This document shows positions 5,563-12,812 of a stretch of 17,895 nt of DNA, piece by piece. The translations under genes and the position numbers were made by a program. The first letter of the stretch is position 1. Each line of letters begins with the position of its first letter. The notes beneath the pieces were generated by a model. That model was not told the origin of the DNA, searched no databases, and saw only the letters and a program-made list of their open reading frames with translations. The stretch is from Pusillimonas sp. UBA6240 (GTDB lineage: Bacteria > Pseudomonadota > Gammaproteobacteria > Burkholderiales > Burkholderiaceae_B), in assembly GCA_002441445.1 (NCBI GenBank), contig DJWC01000111.1:24438-42332 (forward strand). The letters are read 5' to 3'.

Positions 5563-7302
5563 ATGAATACACCCATACCCCATTCCGCGGTGCTGGAGCG
5601 CAGCGCGCACTTGCAGGCTCCTTCTTGCAATATCCCTGATTCGGCGGGGCGGAATCTATTCGAGAGCGACCCGTACGCGCGCCCCATGCTGCATGCCTAT
5701 CTGTCCGACGAAGGGTTGTACCAGCATCTGTTGCCCCACTTCTCGGAACTCGGGCGGCTTGCCGGCGGAGCGCTGGACGAGCTTGCCGGCATTGCAGACA
5801 AAAACCCACCTGTGCTGTCCGTGCGGAATCGCCGCGGCGAAGACGAGGCCCGCATCATCAAGCATCCGGCGTATGTGGAGTTGGAGCGTGCGGCGTATGA
5901 GCGCTTCGGCCTGGCGGCCATGTCGCATCGGCCGGGGGCGCTGGGATGGAACGCCCCGATGCCGCCCACGGCCAAGTATGCGTTGACCTACTTGTTCGTA
6001 CAAGCCGAGTTCGGCTTGTGTTGTCCCGTCAGCATGACGGATTCGCTGGCGCGAACGCTGCGCAAATTCGGGACGCCGGAGCTGGTGGAACAAGTGCTGC
6101 CGCGGGTCGCGGCTCTGGATTTCGACGAATTGAAGCAAGGCGCCATGTTCATGACCGAGCAGGCCGCCGGGTCGGACGTCAGCGCAACGCAGACCGTGGC
6201 GGAGAAGCGCTCCGACGGCCAGTGGCTGCTGTATGGCGATAAGTGGTTCTGCTCGAATCCGGATGCGGGTTTCGCCATGGTGCTGGCGCACAGCGAGGCC
6301 GCGCAGGGGCTGGCCGGCATTTCGCTGTTTTTGTTGCCGCGCACGCTGGCCGATGGCTCGCCGAACCATTACCGCATTCTTCGTCTGAAGGACAAGCTGG
6401 GAACCCGTTCCATGGCCAGCGGCGAGATTCGTCTCGAAGGCGCCGTGGCATGGCTGGTCGGCGAGCGAGGCCGCGGCTTTCAGCAGATGGCGGACATGAT
6501 CAACAGTTCGCGCCTGTCCAATGGCATGAGGGCCGCCGGCTTGATGCGCCGCGCGCTCAGCGAGGCCATGTATTTCGCGCATAACCGTCTGGCGTTCGGC
6601 AAGCGGCTGGTCGATATGCCGCTGATGCGGCGGCAGTTGCTGAAGATGCAGGTCGCGGCCGAACAGGCGCGCAGCGTCATGTTCCAGACCGCCTTGGAGC
6701 TGGACAAGGCCGACAAGGGAGACGCCCGCGCACGCAAGCTGGTGCGCATCCTGACGCCGCTGATCAAATTCCGCGCTTGCCGCGATGCCCGCAAAGTGAC
6801 GGGCGACGCCATGGAAGTCCGGGGCGGTTGCGGCTATATCGAAGAGTGGGTCGAGCCCCGCCTGGTCCGCGATGCGCATCTGGGATCCATATGGGAAGGC
6901 ACCAGCAATATCGTGGCGCTCGATGTGTTGCGGGCGATACGCAGGAATGAGTGCCTGCCGGTGCTGCGGGCGCATATCGAAGAGCTATTGGCCGACGGCG
7001 CGGCCTGCCGCCCTGAGCTCGCCGGCATTCAGCAATCCAGCCTGGAAAAGGCGTGGGCGCTGGCCGAACGCGCCGCGGCGCAAGACAACTCGCCGCTGGC
7101 GCGCCAGGCAGCGTCCGCCCTGTACAACGCGTTATCGCTGGCCGCCATGCGCTGGGAGGCGGGGCGAGCGGGCTTGTCTAGCCGCGGCGATCTGGCCGAT
7201 TTGGTGCTGGTCCACAAACTCGCGCCGCGCGATCCCTGCGTCGAGGCGTCTTTCATGCCTGACGAAAACGGTTTGCTGCAAGCCGCTTATCTCAATGCAT
7301 GA
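5563..7302 (+). CDS. Acyl-CoA dehydrogenase family flavoprotein, AidB-like
   Basis: A 579-aa FAD enzyme of the AidB subgroup of acyl-CoA dehydrogenases, longer than the usual 380-aa members because of an added C-terminal domain. Visible features: the substrate/FAD motif MFMTEQAAGSD (from residue 195), GDKWFCSNPDAG, LKDKLGTRSMASGEI, and the late motif RGGCGYIEEW followed by IWEGTSNIVALDVLR, in which Glu445 matches the acidic active-site residue of AidB. E. coli AidB belongs to the alkylation response and binds DNA, but relatives in catabolic operons probably oxidise acyl-CoAs. Sharing an operon with a binding protein and a CoA-transferase favours the metabolic role here. The ATG at 5563 has GAGGCAG before it; a GTG at 5518 in the same frame is a less likely start. 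Confidence 0.93.
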   Translation: MNTPIPHSAVLERSAHLQAPSCNIPDSAGRNLFESDPYARPMLHAYLSDEGLYQHLLPHFSELGRLAGGALDELAGIADKNPPVLSVRNRRGEDEARIIKHPAYVELERAAYERFGLAAMSHRPGALGWNAPMPPTAKYALTYLFVQAEFGLCCPVSMTDSLARTLRKFGTPELVEQVLPRVAALDFDELKQGAMFMTEQAAGSDVSATQTVAEKRSDGQWLLYGDKWFCSNPDAGFAMVLAHSEAAQGLAGISLFLLPRTLADGSPNHYRILRLKDKLGTRSMASGEIRLEGAVAWLVGERGRGFQQMADMINSSRLSNGMRAAGLMRRALSEAMYFAHNRLAFGKRLVDMPLMRRQLLKMQVAAEQARSVMFQTALELDKADKGDARARKLVRILTPLIKFRACRDARKVTGDAMEVRGGCGYIEEWVEPRLVRDAHLGSIWEGTSNIVALDVLRAIRRNECLPVLRAHIEELLADGAACRPELAGIQQSSLEKAWALAERAAAQDNSPLARQAASALYNALSLAAMRWEAGRAGLSSRGDLADLVLVHKLAPRDPCVEASFMPDENGLLQAAYLNA

Positions 7303-7304
7303 GC

Positions 7305-7361
7305 GCCTATTGACAGGCCGTGAGGTCCGGCCGAGCTCGCGATAGGCGGCCGTCTGTTTTT
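7305..7361 (+). terminator. Nested stem-loop with short T run between operon genes
   Basis: GCCTAT (7305-7310) pairs with ATAGGC (7342-7347), enclosing a second hairpin GGCCG (7316-7320) / CGGCC (7328-7332) with a 7-base loop. Five T's follow at 7357-7361. It begins just after the dehydrogenase stop and ends about 30 bases before the Bug start. It may be a partial terminator, an mRNA-end stabiliser or a processing site; the gap between stem and T run makes strong termination doubtful. Confidence 0.35.
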
Positions 7362-7391
7362 CCATTTCACCAAAACAAACCGGAGAGAGAC

Positions 7392-8369
7392 ATGAAGAAA
7401 TTATTGATTGCATTGCTGGCGGTAGCCATGAGCGCCTTGTCAGCCGGGCCGGCGCTTGCCGACGATGCGTTTCCCAACAAGCCGGTTCGGCTCATCGTAC
7501 CTTTCCCGCCCGGGGGGCCGACCGATGCGCTGGCGCGCCGCCTAGCCGACAATCTGTCGACTTCTTTGGGGCAGACCGTCGTCGTGGAGAACAAGGCGGG
7601 CGCAGGCGGCAACATAGGATCGGAATTCGTGGCGAATGCGGCGGCGGACGGCTACACCCTGCTTTTCGGCACGTCAGGTCCTCTGGCCATCAATGTCAGC
7701 CTATACAAGAATCAGGGCTACGACCCCCGCAGCAGCTTTGAGCCCATCATTCGTATCGGCCATCTGCCCAACGTCCTGGCGGTAAACGCGAAGATCCCGG
7801 TGCACAATCTGAAGGAGCTATTGGCCTATGCAAAAGCCCATCCCGATACCATGACTTTCGCATCCTCGGGCAATGGGGCTTCTTCGCATTTGGCCGGCGT
7901 ACTGTTCAACGAGATGGCCGGCACCCGTTTCTTGCATATTCCCTACCGCGGCACGGGTCCGGCATTGAATGACTTGCTGGGCGGCCAGGTTTCCATGGTG
8001 TTTACCGATATCCTGACGGCCTTGCCCCATATCAAGAGCGGCAGGCTGAACGCGGTTGGCCTGGCAAGCGCGCAGCGCTCGGCGGCGCTGCCCGATCTGC
8101 CTACGCTGGATGAGCAGGGCCTGAAGGGCTACGACGTAAGCGTCTTCTTCGGGATCGTGGCGCCCAAGGGCACCCCGGCCCCCGTGGTGAAAAAGCTCAA
8201 TGCCGCATTTATCGAGTCGTTGAAGGCGCCGCAAGTGGAAGAGGCGCTCAAGACCCAAGGCATCGTCCGGGCGGAAGATGCCACGCCCGAGGGCTTGGCC
8301 AGGTTCATCGACGCCGAAGTCGATAAGTGGGCGGCAGTGATTAAATCCGCGGGCATTTCTCTCGATTGA
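7392..8369 (+). CDS. Bug-family (TctC-like) periplasmic solute-binding protein
   Basis: A 325-aa binding protein, the same length as the other Bug protein in the window but clearly different in sequence. Signal peptide at residues 1-23 (KK start, hydrophobic core, ALA cleavage site before DDAFP). The ligand-loop motif FPPGGPTD is at 38-45, the later signature HIPYRGTGPALNDLLGG follows, and the C-terminus is complete. A strong GGAGAGAG precedes the ATG. Flanked by the dehydrogenase and the CoA-transferase on the same strand, it probably captures the carboxylate degraded by these enzymes or acts as a sensor for it. Membrane permease genes are absent. The ligand is unknown. Confidence 0.95.
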   Translation: MKKLLIALLAVAMSALSAGPALADDAFPNKPVRLIVPFPPGGPTDALARRLADNLSTSLGQTVVVENKAGAGGNIGSEFVANAAADGYTLLFGTSGPLAINVSLYKNQGYDPRSSFEPIIRIGHLPNVLAVNAKIPVHNLKELLAYAKAHPDTMTFASSGNGASSHLAGVLFNEMAGTRFLHIPYRGTGPALNDLLGGQVSMVFTDILTALPHIKSGRLNAVGLASAQRSAALPDLPTLDEQGLKGYDVSVFFGIVAPKGTPAPVVKKLNAAFIESLKAPQVEEALKTQGIVRAEDATPEGLARFIDAEVDKWAAVIKSAGISLD

Positions 8370-8384
8370 CATAGCGACTTGTAC

Positions 8385-8420
8385 GGCGGCCGGCAGGCTT
8401 TCTTGCAAGCCGCCCTTTTT
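8385..8420 (+). terminator. Hairpin with five T's between Bug and CoA-transferase genes
   Basis: GGCTT (8396-8400) pairs with AAGCC (8407-8411) around six bases. Alternatively GGCGG (8385-8389) pairs with CCGCC (8410-8414). Five T's follow at 8416-8420. This is close to a true intrinsic terminator, placed 16 bases after the Bug stop and just before the GGAG (8424-8427) of the next gene. Partial read-through would give more binding protein than CoA-transferase. Confidence 0.55.
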
Positions 8421-8435
8421 GATGGAGCAGATGTA

Positions 8436-9593
8436 ATGACGCCCGATATTTCCGCTCAGGGCGCCTTGCGGGGATGCAAGGTGGTCGATCTTTCCCGTGT
8501 GCTGGGCGGCCCGTATTGCACGCAGATTCTCGCGGATCATGGCGCGGAAGTGCTCAAGATAGAGCCGCCTTCCGGCGACGAAACCCGCGGCTGGGGGCCG
8601 CCCTTCCTGGATGGCACGGCCTCGTACTTCATCGGCGTCAACCGCAACAAGTACGGCGCTTCATTGGATCTGTCGGCGCCGGAGGGGCGCGCGGTGCTGA
8701 ATGGCTTGATGCGGGAAGCCGATGTATTGGTGGAGAACTTCAAGCCCGGCACCATGGAAAAATGGGGGCTGAGCGCCGCTGCGTTGCAGGAAGCGTTTCC
8801 CCGCCTGATTCACTGCCGGATCAGCGGTTTCGGCGCAGACGGCCCTTTGGGCGGCCTGCCCGGATACGACGCCTGCGCCCAGGCCATGTGCGGCCTCATG
8901 AGCGTCAATGGCGAAGCCGATGGCCGCGCCACGCGCGTGGGCTTGCCGGTGGTCGACATGGTGACGGGTTTGAATGCCGCCATTGCCATCTTGATGGCCA
9001 TGAACGAGCGCCAGCGCAGCGGCAAGGGGCAGTTCCTGGACATCACCCTGTTCGATTGCGCGATTTCCTTGCTGCACCCGCATGCGGCCAATTATTTTCT
9101 TAGCGGCAAAGTGCCGCAGCGTACCGGCAACGCCCACCCGAATATCGCGCCCTATGATTCGTTTCCGACGGGCGAAGGCGAAATTTTCCTGGCCATTGGA
9201 AATAATCGGCAGTTTGCTTTGCTGATGCGCACGCTCGGCAGGCCGGAAGTTTGCGAAGATCCGCGCTTTCTGGATAATGCGCAGCGCTTGCAGCATCGGG
9301 CCGAACTCGGCGCGTTGCTCACAAGCCTGCTGAGCACCCATCGCGCGGAAGAGCTGGCCCGGAGGCTGATGGCGCAAGGAGCGCCCGCCGCGGCGGTTCT
9401 CAATGTGCAAGATCTGCTGCGCCATCCCCACACGGCCCATCGCGGCATGGTCCTGGAGCATGAAGGCTACCGCGCTGTGGCTTCTCCCATCAAGCTGTCG
9501 CGCACGCCGGCGACCTTGCGCCGATTGCCGCCGGCCTTTGGCCAGCATGACGAGGCGGTACGCAAGGGCTGGCCGTCTCAGGCAACGGAGTAG
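8436..9593 (+). CDS. Class III CoA-transferase (CaiB/BaiF family)
   Basis: A 385-aa enzyme that moves CoA between carboxylic acids through an aspartyl-CoA thioester. Family marks: an N-terminal KVVDLSRVLGGPYCTQILAD, KIEPPSGDETRGWGPP, VENFKPGTMEKWGL, and the catalytic Asp174 in GLPVVDMVTGL. The C-terminal segment AAVLNVQDLLRHPH is also typical, so the protein looks complete. The ATG at 8436 is preceded by GGAG eight bases upstream; a TTG at 8379 would lie within the preceding hairpin region and is less likely. It is the last gene of the operon and would activate the imported acid to the CoA thioester used by the dehydrogenase. Donor and acceptor acids cannot be read from sequence. It ends 18 bases from the convergent 61-aa gene with no clear terminator. 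Confidence 0.94.
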   Translation: MTPDISAQGALRGCKVVDLSRVLGGPYCTQILADHGAEVLKIEPPSGDETRGWGPPFLDGTASYFIGVNRNKYGASLDLSAPEGRAVLNGLMREADVLVENFKPGTMEKWGLSAAALQEAFPRLIHCRISGFGADGPLGGLPGYDACAQAMCGLMSVNGEADGRATRVGLPVVDMVTGLNAAIAILMAMNERQRSGKGQFLDITLFDCAISLLHPHAANYFLSGKVPQRTGNAHPNIAPYDSFPTGEGEIFLAIGNNRQFALLMRTLGRPEVCEDPRFLDNAQRLQHRAELGALLTSLLSTHRAEELARRLMAQGAPAAAVLNVQDLLRHPHTAHRGMVLEHEGYRAVASPIKLSRTPATLRRLPPAFGQHDEAVRKGWPSQATE

Positions 9594-9611
9594 CCGCGCT
9601 TGCCGCTCCGA

Positions 9612-9797
9612 TCAATCGCGCCGCGGTCCTTCGGCCGGCAGCCGGTCGATGCCGGGCGTCTGTTCCGGATCCACGCCCGGCATAGGGTCCGGTATGCTGT
9701 CGGGAGGGTAGGGCCTGGGTCTGCCCGGCGTGGCGGGATCGCGGCGCTTGTCTTTTTCTCCCGGAGTCGTGGCGGGCTTTTTGCTATCGTCGTTCAT
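9612..9797 (-). CDS. 61-aa proline-rich, probably disordered peptide
   Basis: A very hydrophilic peptide: 15 of 61 residues are proline, and Lys, Arg and Asp/Glu are frequent. It begins MNDDSKKPATTPGEKDKRR and has a middle stretch with repeated DP/MP/TPG steps. No signal, membrane or folded-domain pattern is seen. The ATG has an ideal AAGGA six bases upstream, and the gene follows the TPP-enzyme stop after 17 bases, so it is very probably the third gene of the SDR / TPP-enzyme operon. I do not recognise a family with a known function. It is easily missed because of its size and composition. The good ribosome binding site and tight spacing argue that it is real. Confidence 0.7.
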   Translation of the reverse strand: MNDDSKKPATTPGEKDKRRDPATPGRPRPYPPDSIPDPMPGVDPEQTPGIDRLPAEGPRRD

Positions 9798-9814
9798 AGA
9801 TGGTCCTTTGAAAT

Positions 9815-11581
9815 TCAGCCGGCCCACCACTGCTTGATGGTGGCCCGCAACGCCGGCGGCCCGGACGCGTCTTCTTTGACCAGCGCTTGCAGATAAGCCT
9901 TGGCCTGCTTCAGGGCGATATGCGGCGGCAGTGGGGGGATTTCCGGATCGGTGATCATTTCCAGTACGATGGGGCGGTCCGCGGCGATCGCGGTTTCCCA
10001 TGCATCGGCGATGCGGTCGGGGTCGTCCACGCGCATGCCGTACAGGCCCAATAGCCTGGCGTATTCAGCATAGGGAAATGCGGGCAGCCGCTGGGATTCA
10101 TTGAAGCGGGGGTCGCCGCCCAGAACGCGCTGCTCCCAGGTGACCTCGTTCAGATCGCCGTTGTTCAGCACCATGACCACCAGCGTGGGCGAGCGCCATG
10201 TTTTCCACCGATGCGCAATGGTGACCAGTTCGTTCAGGCCATTCATCTGCATGGCGCCGTCCCCCACCAGGGCGAAGACGGGGCGGTCGGGGTAGGCCAG
10301 TTTTGCCGCCAGCGCATAGGGCACGCCGCAACCCATGGTGGCCAGGCCGCCGGACAGGGACGCCATCATGCCCTCGCGCATCTTGAGGTCGCGGGCATAC
10401 CAGTTGGCGGCCGAGCCCGAATCGCAGGTGATGATGCTGCGATCGGGCAGGCGGGGCGACAGTTCCCAGAAGACGCGCTGCGGGTTCAAAGGCTGCCCGG
10501 CCACCATGGCGCGGGCTTCCAGTGTTTCCCACCAGCGCGCCACGTTCTTCTCTATCTTGCGGCGCCACGCATTGCCTGTTTTGACGGCAAGCATGGGCAG
10601 CAGCGCTTGCAGGGTGGCCTTGCTGTCGCCCACCAGGCCGATTTCGATAGGGTAGCGCAGGCTGAGCTTGCGGCCGTCGCGGTCGATCTGGACGGCGCGC
10701 GCCTGGCCTTCCTCGGGCAGGAACTCGGCATAGGGAAAGGAAGTGCCCACCATCAACAGCCGGTCGCACTGGTTCATCATTTCCCAACTGGGCGAGCTGC
10801 CCAGCAGCCCGATGGGTCCGGTTACATAGGGCAGGTCGTCCGCGATCGCCGCCTTGCCCAGCAGCGCCTTGGCAACGCCGGCGCCCAGGCGCTCCGCGAC
10901 CTGCCGCAGTTCCGGACCCGCGCCCAGGGCGCCGGCGCCCGCCAGGATGGCTACGCGCTCGCCGCTATTGAGAATATCGGCGGCGTGCTTCAGGCCGCTT
11001 TCGTCGGGCACCAGAGAGTGGGACGTATAGCCTATGCCGGTATGCACCGTGCCGTGCGCGTGCGGCGGCGAGGCGGCGGGCAAATCCTGCACATCCTTGG
11101 GCAGTATCACGCAAGTGACGGCTCGCTGCTCCATGGCGATGCGTATCGCCCTGTCCACCAGATGCCGGACTTGCAGCGGGCTGTTGGCGACATGGACGAA
11201 ATCGTGGGCGACGTCCTTGAACAGGCTGACGAGATCCACTTCCTGCTGGTAGTCGCCGCCTATCGCCGAGCGCGCCTGCTGGCCCACTATGGCCACGACG
11301 GGTTGATGATCCATCTTGGCGTCGTACAGGCCGTTCAGCAAATGTATGGCTCCCGGCCCGGAGGTCGCCAGGCATACCCCCACCTGGTCGGTGAACTTGG
11401 CATGGGCGCAGGCCATGAGCGCGGCGGTTTCCTCGTGGCGGGCCTGCACGAACTCCAGCGGCTCGCGGGTCCGACCGAATGCGCCGATCAGGCCATTGAT
11501 GCCGTCGCCCGGGTAGCCGAAGATGCGCCTGATTCCCCATTCCGACAGGCGCTGGAGTAAATAATCCGAAACTGTTTCCAT
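9815..11581 (-). CDS. Thiamine-diphosphate enzyme, pyruvate oxidase (PoxB)-like
   Basis: A 588-aa protein with the three-domain fold of the acetolactate synthase / pyruvate oxidase family. The catalytic Glu50 in ARHEETAA is at the same position as in E. coli PoxB. A central FAD/nucleotide-type domain follows, then the Mg-TPP motif from GDG (440-442) to NN (473-474). The segment PPHIALKQAKAYLQAL near the end resembles the region of PoxB before its membrane-binding tail, and the last residues form a possible amphipathic helix. PoxB converts pyruvate to acetate and CO2, passing electrons to ubiquinone; whether this homologue uses pyruvate, another 2-oxo acid or quinone is not certain. It follows the SDR gene by 21 bases with GGAAGG before the start. 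Confidence 0.9.
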   Translation of the reverse strand: METVSDYLLQRLSEWGIRRIFGYPGDGINGLIGAFGRTREPLEFVQARHEETAALMACAHAKFTDQVGVCLATSGPGAIHLLNGLYDAKMDHQPVVAIVGQQARSAIGGDYQQEVDLVSLFKDVAHDFVHVANSPLQVRHLVDRAIRIAMEQRAVTCVILPKDVQDLPAASPPHAHGTVHTGIGYTSHSLVPDESGLKHAADILNSGERVAILAGAGALGAGPELRQVAERLGAGVAKALLGKAAIADDLPYVTGPIGLLGSSPSWEMMNQCDRLLMVGTSFPYAEFLPEEGQARAVQIDRDGRKLSLRYPIEIGLVGDSKATLQALLPMLAVKTGNAWRRKIEKNVARWWETLEARAMVAGQPLNPQRVFWELSPRLPDRSIITCDSGSAANWYARDLKMREGMMASLSGGLATMGCGVPYALAAKLAYPDRPVFALVGDGAMQMNGLNELVTIAHRWKTWRSPTLVVMVLNNGDLNEVTWEQRVLGGDPRFNESQRLPAFPYAEYARLLGLYGMRVDDPDRIADAWETAIAADRPIVLEMITDPEIPPLPPHIALKQAKAYLQALVKEDASGPPALRATIKQWWAG

Positions 11582-11602
11582 TGTGTCAGCCTTCCAATTC
11601 GA

Positions 11603-12631
11603 TCAAAGGCGCCGCCCCTTGCGCGCACTGCCGGGCCCCGCCAGGAGAGCGAGCACGGCGCCAGCGGCGGCGATGCCCGCTCCGGTCAGCGCCAGGCCGC
11701 GCCAGCGGGTGTTGAGCGTGGTGTACACGCTATGGCTGCGGGCTCGGACGTTGCCGGGCTCGGCTATGGTGTCCTCCCCCGCATCCCATAGCGAGTCGTG
11801 GCGGGGCTGGGCTGGCTGCTCGCTGCGTTGCGCGCGCATCATGAAGCGCCCGAACAGTTTGTCCGCCACGGACGGCATGGCCTGTCCGATCGCCGATATC
11901 GCCTTGGACGGGCTGCCGACGAACACATCCCGTATCGGATGTTCGGCCGCATACAGTATGGCCTCGGCGACGGCCTTGGGGCTGTAGAGGGGCGGGGGCA
12001 GCCTGGGCTCGACGTCCATGTAGTTCTTGGCATGCTCCACATAGCGACTGGCGATGGAAGCCGGCTTGATCAGGGTGACCGATATGGGGACGCCTTCGGC
12101 TTCCAGCTCCATCCGCAAGGCGTCGGTATAGGCCTTGATGGCGTGCTTGGATGCCGAGTACATCCCTTGCAGGGGAATGGCGCGGTCGGACACTTCGCTG
12201 CCCACATTGATGAGCGCCCCGCCTGTTTCGCGCATGTGGCCGACCGCGGTCAGCGAGCCATAGACCACCCCCCAGAAATTGGTTTCGAACAACTGGCGCT
12301 GGTCTTCGATGGCGACATCTTCGAGCTTGCCGAAAATGGAAACGCCGGCATTGTTCACCCATGTCTCCACGCCGCCGAAGGCCGTGGTCGCCGCATCCAG
12401 TATCTTCTTGTGATCGTCCTGTATCCCGACATCGGCGGTCACCGCGATCGCCTCGCTGCCGGATGCCTTCAATTCTTCCACCAGGGCGTCGAGCGCTTTG
12501 CGATTGCGGCTGGCCAGGACCAGTCTCGCGCCCCGGCGCGCCGCCTCCCGCGCCGTCGCCAGGCCTATGCCGCTGCTGGCCCCGGTGATGACAATGACTT
12601 GCCGGTTCAGGGGCTTCAGAGAAATTTTCAT
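11603..12631 (-). CDS. Short-chain dehydrogenase/reductase with C-terminal membrane segment
   Basis: A 342-aa classical-type SDR. The NAD(P) motif TGASSGIG is at 16-23 and NNAG at 93-96; the catalytic Ser145, Tyr158 and Lys162 (YSASK) are present with normal spacing. Beyond the about 250-residue core, the tail ends in a hydrophobic Gly/Ala/Leu segment (about 311-331) followed by basic residues, which looks like a membrane anchor with an RKGRR end. The start at 12631 has AAGGAG seven bases upstream; an open frame continues further upstream but lacks support. A hairpin GGCGC/GCGCC (12645-12660) lies just before the ribosome binding site in the leader. It is the first gene of the SDR / TPP-enzyme / 61-aa operon. 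The substrate is unknown. Confidence 0.93.
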   Translation of the reverse strand: MKISLKPLNRQVIVITGASSGIGLATAREAARRGARLVLASRNRKALDALVEELKASGSEAIAVTADVGIQDDHKKILDAATTAFGGVETWVNNAGVSIFGKLEDVAIEDQRQLFETNFWGVVYGSLTAVGHMRETGGALINVGSEVSDRAIPLQGMYSASKHAIKAYTDALRMELEAEGVPISVTLIKPASIASRYVEHAKNYMDVEPRLPPPLYSPKAVAEAILYAAEHPIRDVFVGSPSKAISAIGQAMPSVADKLFGRFMMRAQRSEQPAQPRHDSLWDAGEDTIAEPGNVRARSHSVYTTLNTRWRGLALTGAGIAAAGAVLALLAGPGSARKGRRL

Positions 12632-12758
12632 CTTGTATCTCCTTGGCGCCGCGCAGCGCCGGTAGGGAAAGAAGGTGGAAGCGGTGTGCCGGCCTATCAG
12701 CAATTTTCGTGCGAGAGAATCGCCGACTGTGCGGATGCACGAGCCGGCGGCAATGCGC

Positions 12759-12786
12759 AAAAAAACGCCTGGTCTCATGCCAGGCG
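12759..12786 (-). terminator. Strong rho-independent terminator after the second amidase
   Basis: Read leftwards, CGCCTGG and CCAGGCG (12766-12772 and 12780-12786) form a perfect 7-bp GC-rich stem with a 7-base loop, followed by seven T's (A's at 12759-12765 on the + strand). It lies 26 bases beyond the amidase stop. It should separate the Ku/LigD/amidase block from the SDR operon, whose own promoter must then lie within 12632-12758; I could not identify that promoter with confidence. Confidence 0.9.
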
Positions 12787-12812
12787 GATCAGCTAACTTA
12801 TAGAAAAAACAT

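Noticed and set aside
5451..5687. N-terminal extension of the second LysR protein
   Set aside because: The extra 79 codons overlap the divergent dehydrogenase gene and the regulatory region, and LysR proteins normally begin close to the helix-turn-helix.
5656..6975. 439-codon leftward open frame opposite the acyl-CoA dehydrogenase
   Set aside because: It is a mirror frame of a strongly conserved enzyme, rich in Gln, His and Arg, with no recognisable domain.
10211..11560. 449-codon rightward open frame opposite the TPP enzyme
   Set aside because: Composition and lack of motifs mark it as antisense shadow; the leftward frame has the catalytic Glu and the Mg-TPP motif.
11798..12796. 332-codon rightward open frame opposite the SDR gene
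   Set aside because: No motif, no ribosome binding site, and it runs through the terminator at 12759-12786.
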